This document shows positions 28,219-42,100 of a stretch of 64,000 nt of DNA, piece by piece. Within the stretch, counting starts at the first letter, position 1; every line of letters begins with the position of its first letter. The stretch comes from Cavenderia fasciculata. Taxonomy: Eukaryota; Evosea; Eumycetozoa; Acytosteliales; Cavenderiaceae. The notes beneath the pieces are model-generated. The model ran no database searches. It had not been told where the DNA came from and saw only the letters and a program-made list of their open reading frames with translations. The stretch covers positions 186,001 to 250,000 of the forward strand of contig NW_004457644.1 in NCBI RefSeq assembly GCF_000203815.1. Direction: 5' to 3'. The translations under genes and the position numbers were made by a program.

Positions 28219-31200
28219 ATGGAGCAGCCAACTGATGAATGGATTCAACAAATCATTCATTTATCAAAAAAGATTAAAGAATTTGATGATCTAATCAGTA
28301 AAGACAATAATCGCAACTATTCTAATAGAGATAGCAAATCAAAAGAATCAAAAAGAATAGCAGTAGCATTAAACAGCAGCGAATGTATTGGTAATATATT
28401 GTTTTATGACAAGAAACAAGATGCAATCTATACCAATCAAGTGGTATCATGGTTATTATATCTACTTGCTCATAATGATAATCTCATTGTATGTATTACA
28501 TATTTGATACTCTTATTTTGAAATATAAATATATATATATATCTAACCAAGCAATTCTATTCTATTTAAAAGATTAAACAAGTATCAATAAATGTATTGA
28601 ATGCAATGATGACACCTTTTTGTATAGAGTATCGAGCTCTTTTATTTACAAACAAGACTATCAAATTATTGATAATAGAACTAATCAATCTATTAAAATT
28701 ACAACATTATTCTGAATCAATCAATGAAAAGATTAGACAATCAATCATTTCACTTGCTTTATTCATTAATAATAATAATAATGATCGTAAGTTAAACAAC
28801 AAAAAAAAAAAAGAAAAAGAAGTGTAGAATAAGTACTTACCTTTTATTTTATTCTATTAGGATCATTATGGAATGAATTATTATCAATAATATTTATTAA
28901 TAGTAAAGAAAAAGGAAATGGAGATTTATTTAGAGAGGAAATGTTTTATTTGATTGGAGAGATTAGTTGTCACTTTGAATCAACTGTGGTCGAGAATATA
29001 CATTCATTTAAAATGTTGTTAGAGGATGGACTGCAAGATACAAATGGTCGAGTTGCAGTGGCTACACTCAAAGCAACGGTGGATATTCTTTGTACCGATG
29101 CAATGACCCAAAACCCACAACCTTTACTCTCACTTTTACCATTTGTCATTCCAGTGATTGAAACATCACTCAATGTCAATGAACAGATAACAGAGTACTG
29201 TATCCTCACATTTCAACATTTTCTAGAGTTTCAAGATTTCCTCTTTGCTCAACATACCAAACAACTCATCGATACACTATTGCAAGTCGTTGCACATCCC
29301 GCCACCAACAATAATATCATTCTAAAACGAGCAGCATTTGATTTTCTATTTTCAACTGCTTCAGTCTATGAAAATGTTTGGAATAGAAAAGATAGTACTA
29401 GTCTTGTGACTCACGTCTATGAATGGTTATTTTCAAGTGTTCAAGATATTGATATTAAAGATTGGACATTAAATAACAAATTAATTGATAATGATTTAAA
29501 TCATGATCAAGATGAAATTGAAATGGAAAGAGAAAAAAAAGAAGAAGAAGAAGAAATAGAAAAAGACGAAGAAGAAGAAATATCTATGGATGATGATGAA
29601 GAAAGAATACCAAGAGTAAAATTTAGAAAAACAATTACAAAAGATGTTTTATCATGTTTTAAAGATATAGCAAGAGTTATGGATGATAAATTAATACCAA
29701 TTGCATTACAACAAACAAAAACATATTTAAAATCCCAAGATTGGAAAAAAAGATATATTGCTTTACAATTTTTTGGAATCATTAGTTTACCATTTAATGA
29801 ATTTATAAAAGAAAAGGATTTTAAAGATTTATTATTGTATGTAAAAAACTAAATTAAAAGATTAATCTATTTAATTACTTAATTTTTTTTATTTTTTATT
29901 TAGGATAATATTAGAAATGGTAAATGATGAAAATCCTAGAGTAAGATGGGCATTTTTTAATTGTCTTGGTGAATTGGTAAAATCATTTGAAACTATACTA
30001 GCAAAACAATCTGCCAATGTATTTATTAGTGTAAAGAAAGCAATTCAAGATCCAAATGAACGTGTACAAGCTTCATGTTGTAGTTTTATTCAATCAGCTT
30101 TGGTATCTGAAATGATTAGAAAAAGTGACATAACTCTTTTATCAACTATAATAGATATCCTTCAACTACTTTTACAATCATCACGTATCTATGTAATAGA
30201 AAATGCTTTATCAACAATATCAAGTCTAGTAAAAACATTTGAAAATGATCTTATTCCTGTATGTTAACAAAAAGAGAAAAGAGAAAAGCGAAAAATATTA
30301 AAATGTTTATTTATTTATTTATTTATTAATTTTCTTTTTCTTTTTTTAGTATTATCCAAAAATTATAAAAATAATAATTGAATTACAAAAAAAATATGAA
30401 ATTAATATAGAAACTAGATTAATTCATAGTAGAGCAATTAGATTATTTGGTTTGTTTGGAGAATTGATAGATATTGAAAAAAAAATATATGAAAAGGATT
30501 TTTATACATTGGTTCAATATATTCAACAATTAAAAGGTGATTCGTTTGATTTGGTCATGTACGAGTTTATATTTGTTTGTAAAGGTGCTGCAGAAATACT
30601 TGGAAAGGATTTTGTTGTTCATTTACCAATTGCCACCAAATATATCTTTCAAGTTTTGGATCGGCTTATTAAAGTTGGTGTTGTAGAGGACCGACGAAAA
30701 ATAGTAATGACATTGGAAACGTTGGGTTCTATTTTGGTTGCACTAGAATTGGATCCATTGGCATTGGAACCATACAAGAATCAATTGACAAGTTGGGTAT
30801 TGCAACTTTGCAAATTACCTTTCAAAAAAGAGATTCGTCGTGCTGCCATCAAGATTGTACCACTCTTTTGCCCTATTGAACACACTGTAAAGATGTTTTT
30901 CATCTTGTTTGATGTGCTTGTTGGGTCTTTTCTAAATGATAAAGAGATGGTTGGTGAAAAGCTATCTGCGACGATCGAGCTTATCGAGTATGCTGGTGAT
31001 AGCTTTTTATCATTACAACAAATAAGAACATGTCTTGATGATATTTTGGTTGTCAAAAACTTTATCACTGCCAACTATCAAATACATGATAAAGACTCAT
31101 TGTTTAATGCCTATTCTGCTATCACATTACTCTTTTCCTTGCACAGGGATCAATGTGTCAGTAGTATTATCGGCGATCAAATCCAATCGTCATTTATTGA

Positions 31201-31795
31201 ATATGACACTAGCACCATTATAGATGTCAAGGCACTTGCATTGGGATTTATAGTCGAGTTGTGTGCCTTATCCGATGAAGCAACGCTATTGCCATGGCTA
31301 CCCAAACTAGTTCCAGCCATGACCTCTCAACTTTTGTCAAAGAATGCGTCCATGCGACAAAATGCTGCTCATGGTCTTGGTGTCTTTGCCCAAATGACCC
31401 GACATCACATGGCTCCCTACGCACTAAACATCCTCCAACTCTACAAGACTCTCATCGCCGAGCCAAAGTCTAGACGCAAGGAAAACATCGATGCCACAAC
31501 AAGTGCCATCTCTAGCATTGGAAAGTTTATTCGTCATGTACCACAACTCTCAACTCATGTCGAAACAATCTTTTCCGTTTGGATTGGACTTGCAGAAACA
31601 GTTGAAACTGAGGATAAATCACTTTTAGTTTTAGACGACATCTTGTCTATTGTTCAGATTTATCCTAATCAATGTCTTGGCAATGATCAAAACTGTAAAC
31701 AACTCTACAATGTCATTGACCAATTCTCAAACTTTTCAAATGATCACCAATCCATCACCGATAAGATTTTGGAATTTATAAAGTTTAGAAAATAA
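28219..31795 (+). CDS. Importin-5-like karyopherin beta (1,086 aa, five exons)
   Basis: Exons 28219-28488, 28573-28786, 28861-29836, 29904-30258 and 30350-31795 join in phase to 1,087 codons, close to the usual length of importin-5/karyopherin beta-3. The protein is built of HEAT repeats. The block DENPRVRWAFFNCLGELVKS matches the importin-5 repeat that reads NYPRVRWA in relatives, and ASMRQNAAHGLGVFAQ is another typical HEAT helix. An acidic loop (about residues 378-412, EEEEEIEKDEEEE) is characteristic of importin-beta proteins. Expected role: binding cargo and Ran-GTP and carrying proteins through nuclear pores. Sequence drift is high, so an importin-4-like assignment is possible. Confidence 0.85.
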
Positions 31796-32222
31796 ATAAT
31801 TAATTTAAATTAAAAAAAAAAGGATAGGTCATGTCCTTGATTTCTTTTTAAAATCAAAAATGAACATAATGTTGTGATAATCTTTTCTTTTAATAAAGGC
31901 CAATATTTTTTGTTTTGATGGTTTTCTCTGTCAGGATTTGATGAAATTTGATGAAACCGAGCTCAATCGATAGGTAATGAAGAGGAGAACACGAATTAAG
32001 CACAGGGCTTGCCGAAAAAAATAGTATTTTTTTTTTTTTTTACTACTAAGGTGGGTATCCAGGATCACCACTAGAAACGAATAATAAGTTTCTGTGCTCT
32101 TGCTTCTAGGTTGAGTGGTTTTGTTTATATAAATATTTAATGATGTATGTTTGAACAGATACAAGAAAAAAACAACTGAGGTCAAAAAAGTCGCGCTGCG
32201 AAAGTAAATAGGAAAAAAAGAG
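31796..32222. other. Spacer with a 15-T run downstream of tRNA-Gly
   Basis: No gene seen. A T15 run at 32,027-32,041 would be a poly-A tail on the minus strand. It lies about 180 bp past the tRNA 3' end, where a TRE3-type retroposon remnant would be expected, but I cannot identify an element body. Confidence 0.3.
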
Positions 32223-32293
32223 TGCACCAACCGAGAATCGAACTCGGATCGAATCCGTGGCAGGGATCCATTCTACCATTGAACCATTGGTGC
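32223..32293 (-). tRNA. tRNA-Gly (anticodon GCC)
   Basis: A 71-nt cloverleaf on the minus strand. The acceptor GCACCAA pairs with TTGGTGC, with A as discriminator. The anticodon stem is GATCC/GGATT around CTGCCAC (GCC), and the T arm is CCGAG-TTCGATT-CTCGG. No intron is seen. Confidence 0.95.
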
Positions 32294-33120
32294 TTACTTT
32301 TTAGATGTGCTGCATTGGGATTTGTGCCGCTTTATACTCGTGCCGATTTTTTCTTAATCTCTACCTCTCCAATTGGTCACAAGCTTGGCTCTGTTGGGCA
32401 GTTGGATGTAGCCAATTGGCACATAACCGCTCATCAGAGTCAAGCCTGCAGCTCCAATACGCCATCTATTAACCACCTCTTCCAATAGGTGCAAGTATTT
32501 CAACCTCTTCCAAAGTAAACGACTACACATGTCATCATCACTCGCAGCGTCCACACACTTGTAGTAGTTGAAGTGATCGATTGGTTTCTATTTAGCCCCA
32601 ATCAAGAGTACTCTAAATGGCAATGACAACCAAAAGGACCATGCGCAAGGAAAGGTCAATCGTAACCATCGAGCAAGACAATAGATCCAGAGCAAAAAAG
32701 ACCCGTCCCTGAGAGGCTCTTACAAGAGTACAAGAATGGTAAGGTGGTCCTGCTACAGCAATTCAAGGTCGGCTACTTCTTGGCGCCATGCAGCAAGAGC
32801 GGGAGAAACTTATGCATCCCCACGACATTAGCAACGAGGTCATTCCCCCGACCATTTAACCAAATGAAAGAGGAAGAGTCCCCTTGAAGCAAGTGTACAT
32901 CCAACGCAAATGGATGTACTGACCCGTCGCAACCAATTCCATTGGTCAAGACATTCTTAAATGGAAGATTGATGCCCTACCAAAGGGTATTTTTTGAGAG
33001 TAAAGAGACATCTATACCAGCTGCAACATATTCCCCGAGATCGATTGGGGATCCAACCTCCTCAATCAAATGGACTACGACGCTGCAGTCTTATGTATAT
33101 TAGTAGCATGGGAGAGAATG
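32294..33120. pseudogene. GC-richer decayed coding island, unidentified
   Basis: This stretch is clearly richer in G+C than the spacers on both sides and reads like protein in short runs. On the plus strand, near 32,700-32,880, there is RLLQEYKNGKVVLLQQFKVG, then YFLAP, and near 33,020-33,110 there is NIFPEIDWGSN. On the minus strand 32,354-32,554 is open (DDDMCSRLLWKRLKYLHLLE). No long frame survives. It could be an old transposon or a dead gene beside the tRNA. I do not recognise it. Confidence 0.35.
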
Positions 33121-33479
33121 TTAGATATGTGTAATGCATGACATCTTGTCCTTCAAAACAATAACGATGAGAAGAACCAGAAGCAATAACTTATTGAATT
33201 CAATCACCATTATCATCATCAACATCACAAGTTTGTAAATACATACGAGTTGGATATCAAACTTTGTACTGCCATCTCTAATTTCTTTACATATAATATT
33301 ATTATATACTAATATAAACAAAGTAAAAAAACAACAACAAAAATAATCAACACACAAACAAAATGGGCATACCACTTTATGGAAAAAAAAAAAAAACAAA
33401 ATACAATTTAAAAGTTGATTCTTTTTAATTTTTTTTTTTATTTATTTATTTATTTATTTATTTATTTTTTATTTAATTT
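33121..33479. other. AT-rich 3' spacer
   Basis: Low-complexity AT-rich DNA with long A and TTTA tracts, just past the stop codon of the cap-binding gene. Nothing else is seen. Confidence 0.4.
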
Positions 33480-36284
33480 TTATTGAGTATATTCATTAAC
33501 GATAGACAATAAAGCAGGTTGTTGTTCGAGAAGAGATTTGACTTGACTAAAGTATCTTCTAGAGATTGCCTTCATGTGACCGGACAAGATTTGCTTGTCC
33601 AGTTCATTGTTGGCAGTGTGATTTTTGAGCATGGCCGAGAGTCCACGGAATATGGCGGCAAAGAGGGCCTGTTGAGCCTGTTGGTTGGCCTCGAGCTTGA
33701 GCTGCTTTTCCTCGAGGACAGTCTCGTTGATAAACTTGCTTTCCTTGGACTCGTTGTAGTCGGCGGTAAGGGCATCAATGATAATGTTGGTCTTTTCAAT
33801 CGAGTTTATGATAATCTCCCAGATATAGTGGGCGGTCACGTCACGCGATGGATCGCTCACCAAGAACCAGTTGATGGGGTCGACTGGCTGGAGGATCTTG
33901 AGCGAGATAAACTTGTCAATGGCAATGACAATGTGTTGGTGAGAGGTTTGCCAAAAGCTGACAATCGACTCGAGACACTTTTGACGGTCTTCGGCAGTAT
34001 GCAAGATCGACTTGAACAATGTAACATAACGTTCAATAGCATGTGACAAGTGAGAGAATGATGTCGAACCAATCTGAAGAATACACTTGGTCACCAATTC
34101 TACCACATCAACCGACTCGCCAGTTGGAATCAATGATACTTGATTAATTATACTATCAACTGGTTCTTTAGTCTTGAATGATAATAATAATTTATGTGAT
34201 TGTGTTATCATTTCCTTATTTTCTTCTTCTAAAAAAAAGAGGAGAAAAAAAAAAAGTATTAGAGTTTGAGTTGATTTTGTTTTTTTTGTTTTGTTTTTTG
34301 TTATATATTTTTACCATTTGATTTTAAAAATTTGAAATTTGGTTGAGGTAATTGAGGTAAATAAGGATGATATTCAACTGGAAGTGATTGTTTCATCTTG
34401 TCCAAATAACTTAATCTAGTGATAGATTCCAAGAGATGAATGATGAATTTCTTTTGGAGGTGAAGAAGATTGTCAGTGGTTGGGTCACCCGATGGTTGAG
34501 AAGTGAGACAGGTTGCCCAATCACCCCACACCCATTTATATTCAAAGTTGGAGAGATGGTGAGCAAACATGGTTGCAAAACGCTCGACAACTTCAGTGTC
34601 CAAATGATCGATATTTTCAAACAATGTCGTAATGGCATAGGCAAACACTGGAATAATGGTTTGATGTTGTTCTTTAAATAAATCAACCAACATTACTGAA
34701 TAATAAATTAATTTAAAATCTGATCCTGGTAATTTAAATGCTTCTGATAATAATGTCTAAAAATAAAAGAAAAAAGAAAAGAAAATTAATATATATATAT
34801 ATTTTATATTTATATATTTTTGTTTTACTTTTACTACATACTTCAACAACAATAGCATCAATTTCAGTTGTTACTGGTAAAGAATAGATGAATTTTGCAG
34901 CCTCCTTGTGAGCTCCATTGAAATAATATAAAATATCAACAATATATTCTTCAATGATATATCTATCAATTGGTTTAATTGCATCTTGACTATCATCAAA
35001 TATTCTAAAAAGTGGTCTTGTAAATGTTGGATAATTAAATTTCTACAAATAAATAAATAAAATATATTAGTAACCTAATCCTTTTTCTTTCTTTTTCTTT
35101 TTCTTTTTTACCTCATCATTTAAAGGTAAAACAATTGATGCAAGTGGATGTTGTTGAGAATCTACAAAATCAAATGATTTGTGAATTTGAATGATTGATT
35201 CACAATTCCATGAATCCTCTTTTTGCAATTTGACTTGTTTGGACAATGATTCCAAGAGATCATCATTTTCTGCAAAAGTTTGAAAGAATTTCTTTTCTGC
35301 ATGACTTCTACCTCCAAGATAGGTTTCCAAATCTTCAAATAATTTACTTAATTGTTCAACTTCATTTGATAATGATGATCCAACCTAAAAATTAAAATAA
35401 AATAAATATTAATGATCAATCTTTTACTTTTTTCTTTTTCTTTTTTCATACCCAAGGTAAAGTAGTTAAAACAAGATGAACATAGAAATCGGCTCTAGTT
35501 TGAGTATACTCTTGTGACAATGGTGATAAAAGAATATCAAATACTTCAAACATGGTACTAGTTGAAACAACATGAGTATTGACCAAACATCCAATACATC
35601 TAATCAACAATTTAGCTTGTTTAAACTTTTGTTTCTTTAAATTTTCATTAATATCTAAAAAAAAAATTAAATAAATTGATATAAATAGAATGAAACTAAA
35701 TGTCGACATTTAGATATATATATAACTGTACTGTACCATGAATAATAGTTTCACAAATCTCTTTACCAAAGTCTGGATTCTTTTGATTCATCTTTCCAAT
35801 AATAGTTGCATAGATTGGTGTTTTGTATGGTAATTGTGATATGCTAAAAGTTATCATCATATGATTTGTACGTAATAGAGTAATAGTTATGTTTGTGTTA
35901 GTCTATTTGTATTTCTATCATCTATCATCTATCATCTATCTTCTTTTCTTCTTACCATTTAAGCAAGATAGTAACAATAGTTGAACGATTGTTTTCAAGA
36001 TCGGGTAAGAGTACACCGACTAAACCTTCTATATTTGACTCGAGTGTAGCGGTAGTAGTCACCTTGTCACCGATACGTACCATCAAAGAAGTCAACTTGT
36101 TCTTTGCTTCCTCTTCTGGTGATATCGGTTTATCCAATGGTGATCTGTGACCACCTCCACCTCCACCCATGTTACCACCGCCCATGCTATTATTGCCTCC
36201 TCCTGAGCCTCTTCTATTACCTCCACCACCACCTCCACCTCTTCTATTGTATGTATTGTTTGGTGATCCTAGATGAAATGACAT
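33480..36284 (-). CDS. ncbp1: Nuclear cap-binding protein subunit 1 (CBP80; 767 aa, seven exons)
   Basis: Seven exons join in phase: complement 35956-36284, 35737-35843, 35452-35654, 35112-35384, 34842-35042, 34315-34756 and 33480-34228, giving 768 codons (human CBP80 is about 790 residues). After a Gly/Arg-rich start, the protein follows CBP80: SPEEEAKNKLTSLMVRIGDK, LPYKTPIYATIIGKMN (MIF4G-like HEAT), AKLLIRCIGCLVN, NFEYKWVWGDW and a C-terminal FFAAI/IFRGLSAML-type helix. It forms the cap-binding complex with CBP20, binding m7G caps of nuclear RNA for splicing and export. The N-terminal Gly-rich stretch (GGGGGGG...GGGNMGGGGGG) is an unusual addition. Confidence 0.9.
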
Positions 36285-37433
36285 TGTTTCTCTTTCTTTC
36301 TCTTTAGAAGTTATATCTATCTATATACAACAACAATCAAACTAAAGATTGACAATCTTTTCATCAAAGCATGCTGAAAAAAAGCGATCATCAGACTTGT
36401 CCTCAAATTTTAGTCGTTATTAGCACTAATTTATGTTTCACCCACAAAGAGTGAAGATCAACATAAATATTATATATATCTATATATATATATATATATA
36501 CCTTATCTGTTAGATATAATATAATATAATATAATATAATAATATTTTTGATACAGTACCATATGGTTTTCAAGATCAAAAGCAAAGTTACAGACATTCA
36601 TACATAGACATAAACATCAATCAACCAGATGGTCATGAAAGCAACAAAGATAACTCACATAAGACATGATATAGTTGGTATCGAGATGAGCATATGATCG
36701 GCACTGGCACTTCACATTTACGTAGATGTGTAATGGCTTTATGAGCAAACATTAAAATTGTTTTCTTTTTCTTTTTTTTTTCAATTTTTTTTTGAATTAT
36801 TTTTTGTGAGAGCCAAAGACACAAAAAGAACGAATGAAACGAAAGATATTCATTATCTAAAAACGACAATTTGTAAGTTATACATTATTATTTATACAAA
36901 GGAGGAGAAAAAAAAAGAGTAAAGGATGTTATAATAATCTCGAGTGATGATAACAAGATCCGTGTTTATGAATTTTTTCGTTGATTAAACAATGGACATC
37001 GTTTCAAATAGTCCAGTCTGACATTTTATTATATCATCCTTTACTCCTTAAATTCTCTCTCATCATCCATCTCCTCATTTCTTAATACTAATCATCAACT
37101 CTTCTTCTTTAAATAGATTACTATACTTTTTACTTGATTGAACAACTACTTGCCATACATATTTCTTGAAACTTGATACATACACATATAAAACAAACAA
37201 ATAAATAAAAATGATGATTCTACTACCACTACCCAAACAAACCTTTATTGGTTTTAAAAATATATATAATTTTTATTTATTTGTTATTCTTTTCATACCT
37301 TTGTTTTTAGAAGAAATATAAAAAAATGAAACCAAACCAACCAACCATAACTATCTAGATGAAGATTAAAAAATCTTATTTTAGTTTGAAAGAAGAGAGA
37401 GAGATAAGAACAAAGAGATAAATATCAATCATC
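36285..37433. other. Divergent intergenic region
   Basis: About 1.15 kb between the divergent starts of the cap-binding and ankyrin genes. It holds AT dinucleotide and (ATAAT) tracts near 36,470-36,545 and no supported gene. It presumably contains both promoters. Confidence 0.4.
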
Positions 37434-39052
37434 ATGACAATAGAGAATCAAGCATTCTTTTCAGTATTTAGAAATATAGTATTAAAGAATGAGATATTTG
37501 GATTAGTGTCTGCTATATCAAAGACTGAAGGTAGAAAGGCATTTAGTTATCAATTGGCAACGGTTACATTTATGTGTGACAATGAACACTATGGATTGTT
37601 GAGAGACAAGTTGTTACTCGATCCCAAACGTCAAGAATACTTGCCGCTCGTGTATACCGATGCTAATCTCAAGTTGATCGCATCCAATGTAGAGGATCTA
37701 GAAGTATTCAAGATCGTGTTTGAACAAGAGACCGAGCAGTTTGTAACACACGGTGCACTATGTATCGACTTTGCCGCGGCCAACAAGAATATCGAGGTAC
37801 TCAAATACGTCGATACTCATCCACTCAAGTTGGCTGCCACCACCGAGGCCATGGACAAGGCCGCACGTGCCGGTTTGGTTGCCAACCTCGAGTACTTGCA
37901 GAATAACCGTACTGAAGGTGCAACATGCCGTGCTCTAGAGTATGCTGCAGACAAGGGTAATCGCGAGGTGATCGAATGGCTGTTTGAGCATCGTACTGCA
38001 AAAGACGGACTTGGATGTGCTGTGGATGGTGCTGCACGAAGTGGACACTTTGACATTGTAAAGTTGCTCACTGAAAGGGACCCGGTCAACGGTGCAAGTG
38101 CACGTGCAATCGATCACGCTGCACAGGGTCATATGGAGATTGTCGAGTACCTTTTAACCAACCGATCAGAGTTTTGTACCAAGGATGCCATAACCAATGC
38201 CGCGCAATCGGGTCGTCTCGATCTCGTCAAGTTACTGCACAAACACAATGCACCTGCAACACGTGACGCAATGGACAGTGCCGCGCGACTAGGTCTCATC
38301 GATATTGTCAAGTTTTTGCACGAGAATCGTGTTGAAGGATGCTCAGACTCTTCTATTGGTTTTGCATGTATGAGCAAGCATGCCGAGGTTGCCAAATACC
38401 TCATCGAGAATGACTATCCTGGTACTGTACATGCCATGAACAATGCCGCCTTTGTTGGTGACTTGGAAATTGTCAAACTATTACATAAAAAGGATTATAA
38501 ATGTAATCAATTTGCTATGGATTTAGCAGCTCAAAATGGTCATTTAGATGTAAGCTTAAAGAAAAAAGAAAAGAAAAGAAAAGAATAGAATAGATTACTT
38601 ATTTATTTATTTTTATTTATATTTAGATTGTTGAATTTTTACATATAAATAGAACAGAGGGATGTACAAAGAGAGCAATGGATCTGGCAGCATTAAAAGG
38701 GTTCTTGGGAGTTGTTCAATTCCTTCATTTTAATAGGGCTGAAGGATGCAGTGTTGATGCTATGGATATGGCAGCTCATTGTGGTCATTTTGAGGTGATT
38801 CAATTCCTTCATGCAAATAGAACAGAGGGATGCACAGCATTGGCTTTATCAAGTGCAGTATTACATGGAAGACGTACAATTGTTGAATTTTTAGTAGAGA
38901 ATAGAGCAGAGTTGACAGTACCACGAAATACCTTACCAAACGAAGAAAAGTATCCAAACATTCATTCTTATTTAAATGCAAAAAGAGAACAATCAAAATC
39001 AGTAAAAGGAACAACTCAAAAAGCTCGAAGAAATTCTGTTGAATTTGCTTAA
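37434..39052 (+). CDS. Ankyrin-repeat protein (513 aa, two exons)
   Basis: Exons 37434-38549 and 38627-39052 join in phase across a 77-bp intron. After an N-terminal segment (FFSVFRNIVLKNEIFGLVSA) that resembles the other ankyrin-type proteins here, there are about ten regular repeats of the dictyostelid type, each near 30 residues: AMDKAARAGLVANLEYLQNN, AVDGAARSGHFDIVKLLTER, AMDLAAQNGHLDIVEFLHIN, AMDMAAHCGHFEVIQFLHAN. The tail is basic and Ser-rich. No enzyme domain is seen; protein binding is inferred. The repeats are much more regular than in the genes at 2868 and 7733. The intron interrupts a repeat. Confidence 0.88.
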
Positions 39053-39169
39053 AACAAAGAAAAGAAATCAAATCAAAATGTTGTTGTAATAAAATAAAAA
39101 AAAGAAAATAAATTATATGTGATTTATATAAATTATCTATTTATTATTTATCATTTATCCCTTGTCTAT

Positions 39170-42100
39170 TTAGGTGATTGAAACTCTTTGAAAAGATTTT
39201 TGAATTGATTCTTCTGATGTATCATTATCATTTAAACCTTCAATTATAATTGATGGTTCATTTTCCTCTTCTTCATTTATCCTACTATTATTATTATCAT
39301 CTTGAATATTGTTCATATTATTTAAAGGTGATTTAATTGGTGATAAAAGATTTATACTATTATTATTCAAGTCATTTGATTTAATTGGTGATAAAATATT
39401 ACTACTATTATTACTATTATTATTATTTTGTTGTTGTAAATTAAATTGTTGTTGTTGATGATCAACACTTTCACTATTATTATTTGATGATTGAAATAAT
39501 AATTTGTTTGCTCTTTTATCCCAAGTTTCACCAGAGAATTTATAAACTATTGACCATATATAAGGAGTGATTGATTCAAAACTAGTTGGTTCTTCTTCAT
39601 ATTTAAATCTAAGAGATGATTCTTGATCGCTAGATGGGGCTGAAATCGATTTACTCTTGATTTCTATAAATGTTAGGATCTTTTCCGCCGTCCATTCCTG
39701 GGTGTTGGGAGAGTTTAGATCATTTGAAAAGAATGCCAAAATATTTAAAATGTTTGTTGTAATCTCTGAAAGGGTTTCGTCATTTGTCAAACCAGGTAAA
39801 TAGTCGTGTTGGTGTAATAGTGAATAGATTAATTGTGGATTCTGACTCGGTCGATAGGTCAAGGTATTATTAATGATTTGTAATATAATATAAATAAAAT
39901 CTGTATGCGTTTGTAATTCATCAGATACTGGTTGATCTGGTGAATGATAAATTCCATCCAATATACTAATATCACTCATACTAATATTTGATATCATACT
40001 AGTATTGTTTGGATTTGATGATTGTTGAAATAATCCATGACTTTCTAATATATTTGGTAATGGCATTTTTTTTCTAGAAACAAAAATAAACAGAAAAGGT
40101 AAATATATATTTTGTTTGTTCATTTTATCCTTTCTTTTTGATTTCTTACAATTTCATAAATTTTTTACAAAGTACTTCCAATAATTTAACTAGTCTTGAA
40201 GAGACATAGGGATGAATATGAGTGATATTGGAAGAAAGATTGGCTAAAATGGCCAATGAATTGGTATGTAAATTGGGATCACGTAGTTTTGAAAGATTAA
40301 TCATAATTAATTTAATTAAAACTATCATTATTAATCCTCCAAGTGATACATCAACTAAATGTCTTTCTTTATACCAAAGAATTTGATGTATGATCTAAAA
40401 AAAAGAAAAAAAGGAATTATAAATATAAATGTTTTCTTTTTTCTTTTTTCTTTTTTCTTTTTTTTTTATACTTACTAATGAATGAACATTTCCATTAAAT
40501 AAAGAATCTTGAGTTAAAATTAAAATAATGATTAGAATCATATTAACTTGTTGAGGTTTTTCTTCCAGTGAAGTGTAGAGTACTTGGAGCATTGGTAGTA
40601 CCAAATTGTCTAGATCTGTTCTCGATTGTACGTATTTATAAAAATAGGAATTGTCTTGTAATAAATAATATAATAGTAAAATATTCTTGTCCGATGATGG
40701 TGATTTGATAATATGTTCATATAGTTTTGACATTGATATATATATATTTGATTTTTGTTCTTCTATACTATCTATATCGGAAACTAAATAAAAAATAAAT
40801 AAAATAGATAAATATAATATTCTTTTTCTTTTTCTTTTTCTTTTTCTATTTCCTTTTTTTTTCTTCTTACAATCTTTATCTCTAATAGTATGAATAATTG
40901 ATCTAAATGGATTTTCAGGTGGATTATAATATTGTACTAAAACAAGTAATGTCAACAATGATATATCTGATAATGTTGAACCATTTGAAAGATTTGTTGG
41001 AAAGAAATAATTATATGCATTCCATGGTATTAATAATAAAAATGCTAAAATAAATAAAAAAGGTATTAGGTAAATTAATTTAAGAGTAAATTATAAATTT
41101 GTTTTGTCTATATTTACAAGCAGCATTTCCAATTGAATGTAATAATCCACCATCTGAAATTGGTCTAGGTTTGTTATAAATGACATTATTTAAAAGATTA
41201 TTGATAAACTTTTTGACAATTGGTAGAGGTAATTGATTATTTTTAACTTGATCCATTACAGTATTTAAAAATAGATTAAATGCTCTTGATGGTAATACCT
41301 GTTGTTGACTGTTATGACTGTGATGATGATTATCGACTTCTCCACTACTACAACTTAAATAATCTGGTATATCAATCATTTCAGGTAACGGTGTAAACAT
41401 TTCAGTTGAAAATAATACCAATAAAAAGTGTAATAATACTACATGTAAATCATATGTATAATCACTAAAGTTGAGTTAAATAAATTAGAATAGATCTATA
41501 TAGTTATTCATATTATTTGATAGTACTATAAATGTACATACTTTGATTCAATTGAAAGAAAATTAATAATTGCAAATAATAAATCACTTGGTATAGATTG
41601 AAATGACAGCGATTGAGAAGAAGAAGAAGTAGAGGTAGGGTGGCTATGACTATGATTATTATCATCATCAACATTATGATCACTTTGAAATTGTTGCTCA
41701 ATTGATATTCGATCACAATTTTCTATAAAGTATTTTGAAAATGATTGTAATAGGATGGTATAGTTGATAAGGTATTGTCTATGACTAAACAATTGTACTT
41801 GAATTGAATGATCCAATGGTAATTGATTTGGATTCTGTTGTTGTTGTTGGGATTGCTTTAAAGGAGAGTTTGGCATAGACGGTGTTGTTGAAGAGGATGG
41901 AGTTCCATTTTGTTTTGGATGTACAAGTGATACTTTGCTATCAATCAATGTTTGTATTTGTAGTCCAAAGCTTGTAAGGTTTGATATAAAATGTATTATC
42001 AATCTATTAAAGTTTTGTGACTTTATATTATTAATTGCTAAATATTAACAACAAACAAGTTTAATTAGTATGTCATTATATATATACAAATATACAAATA

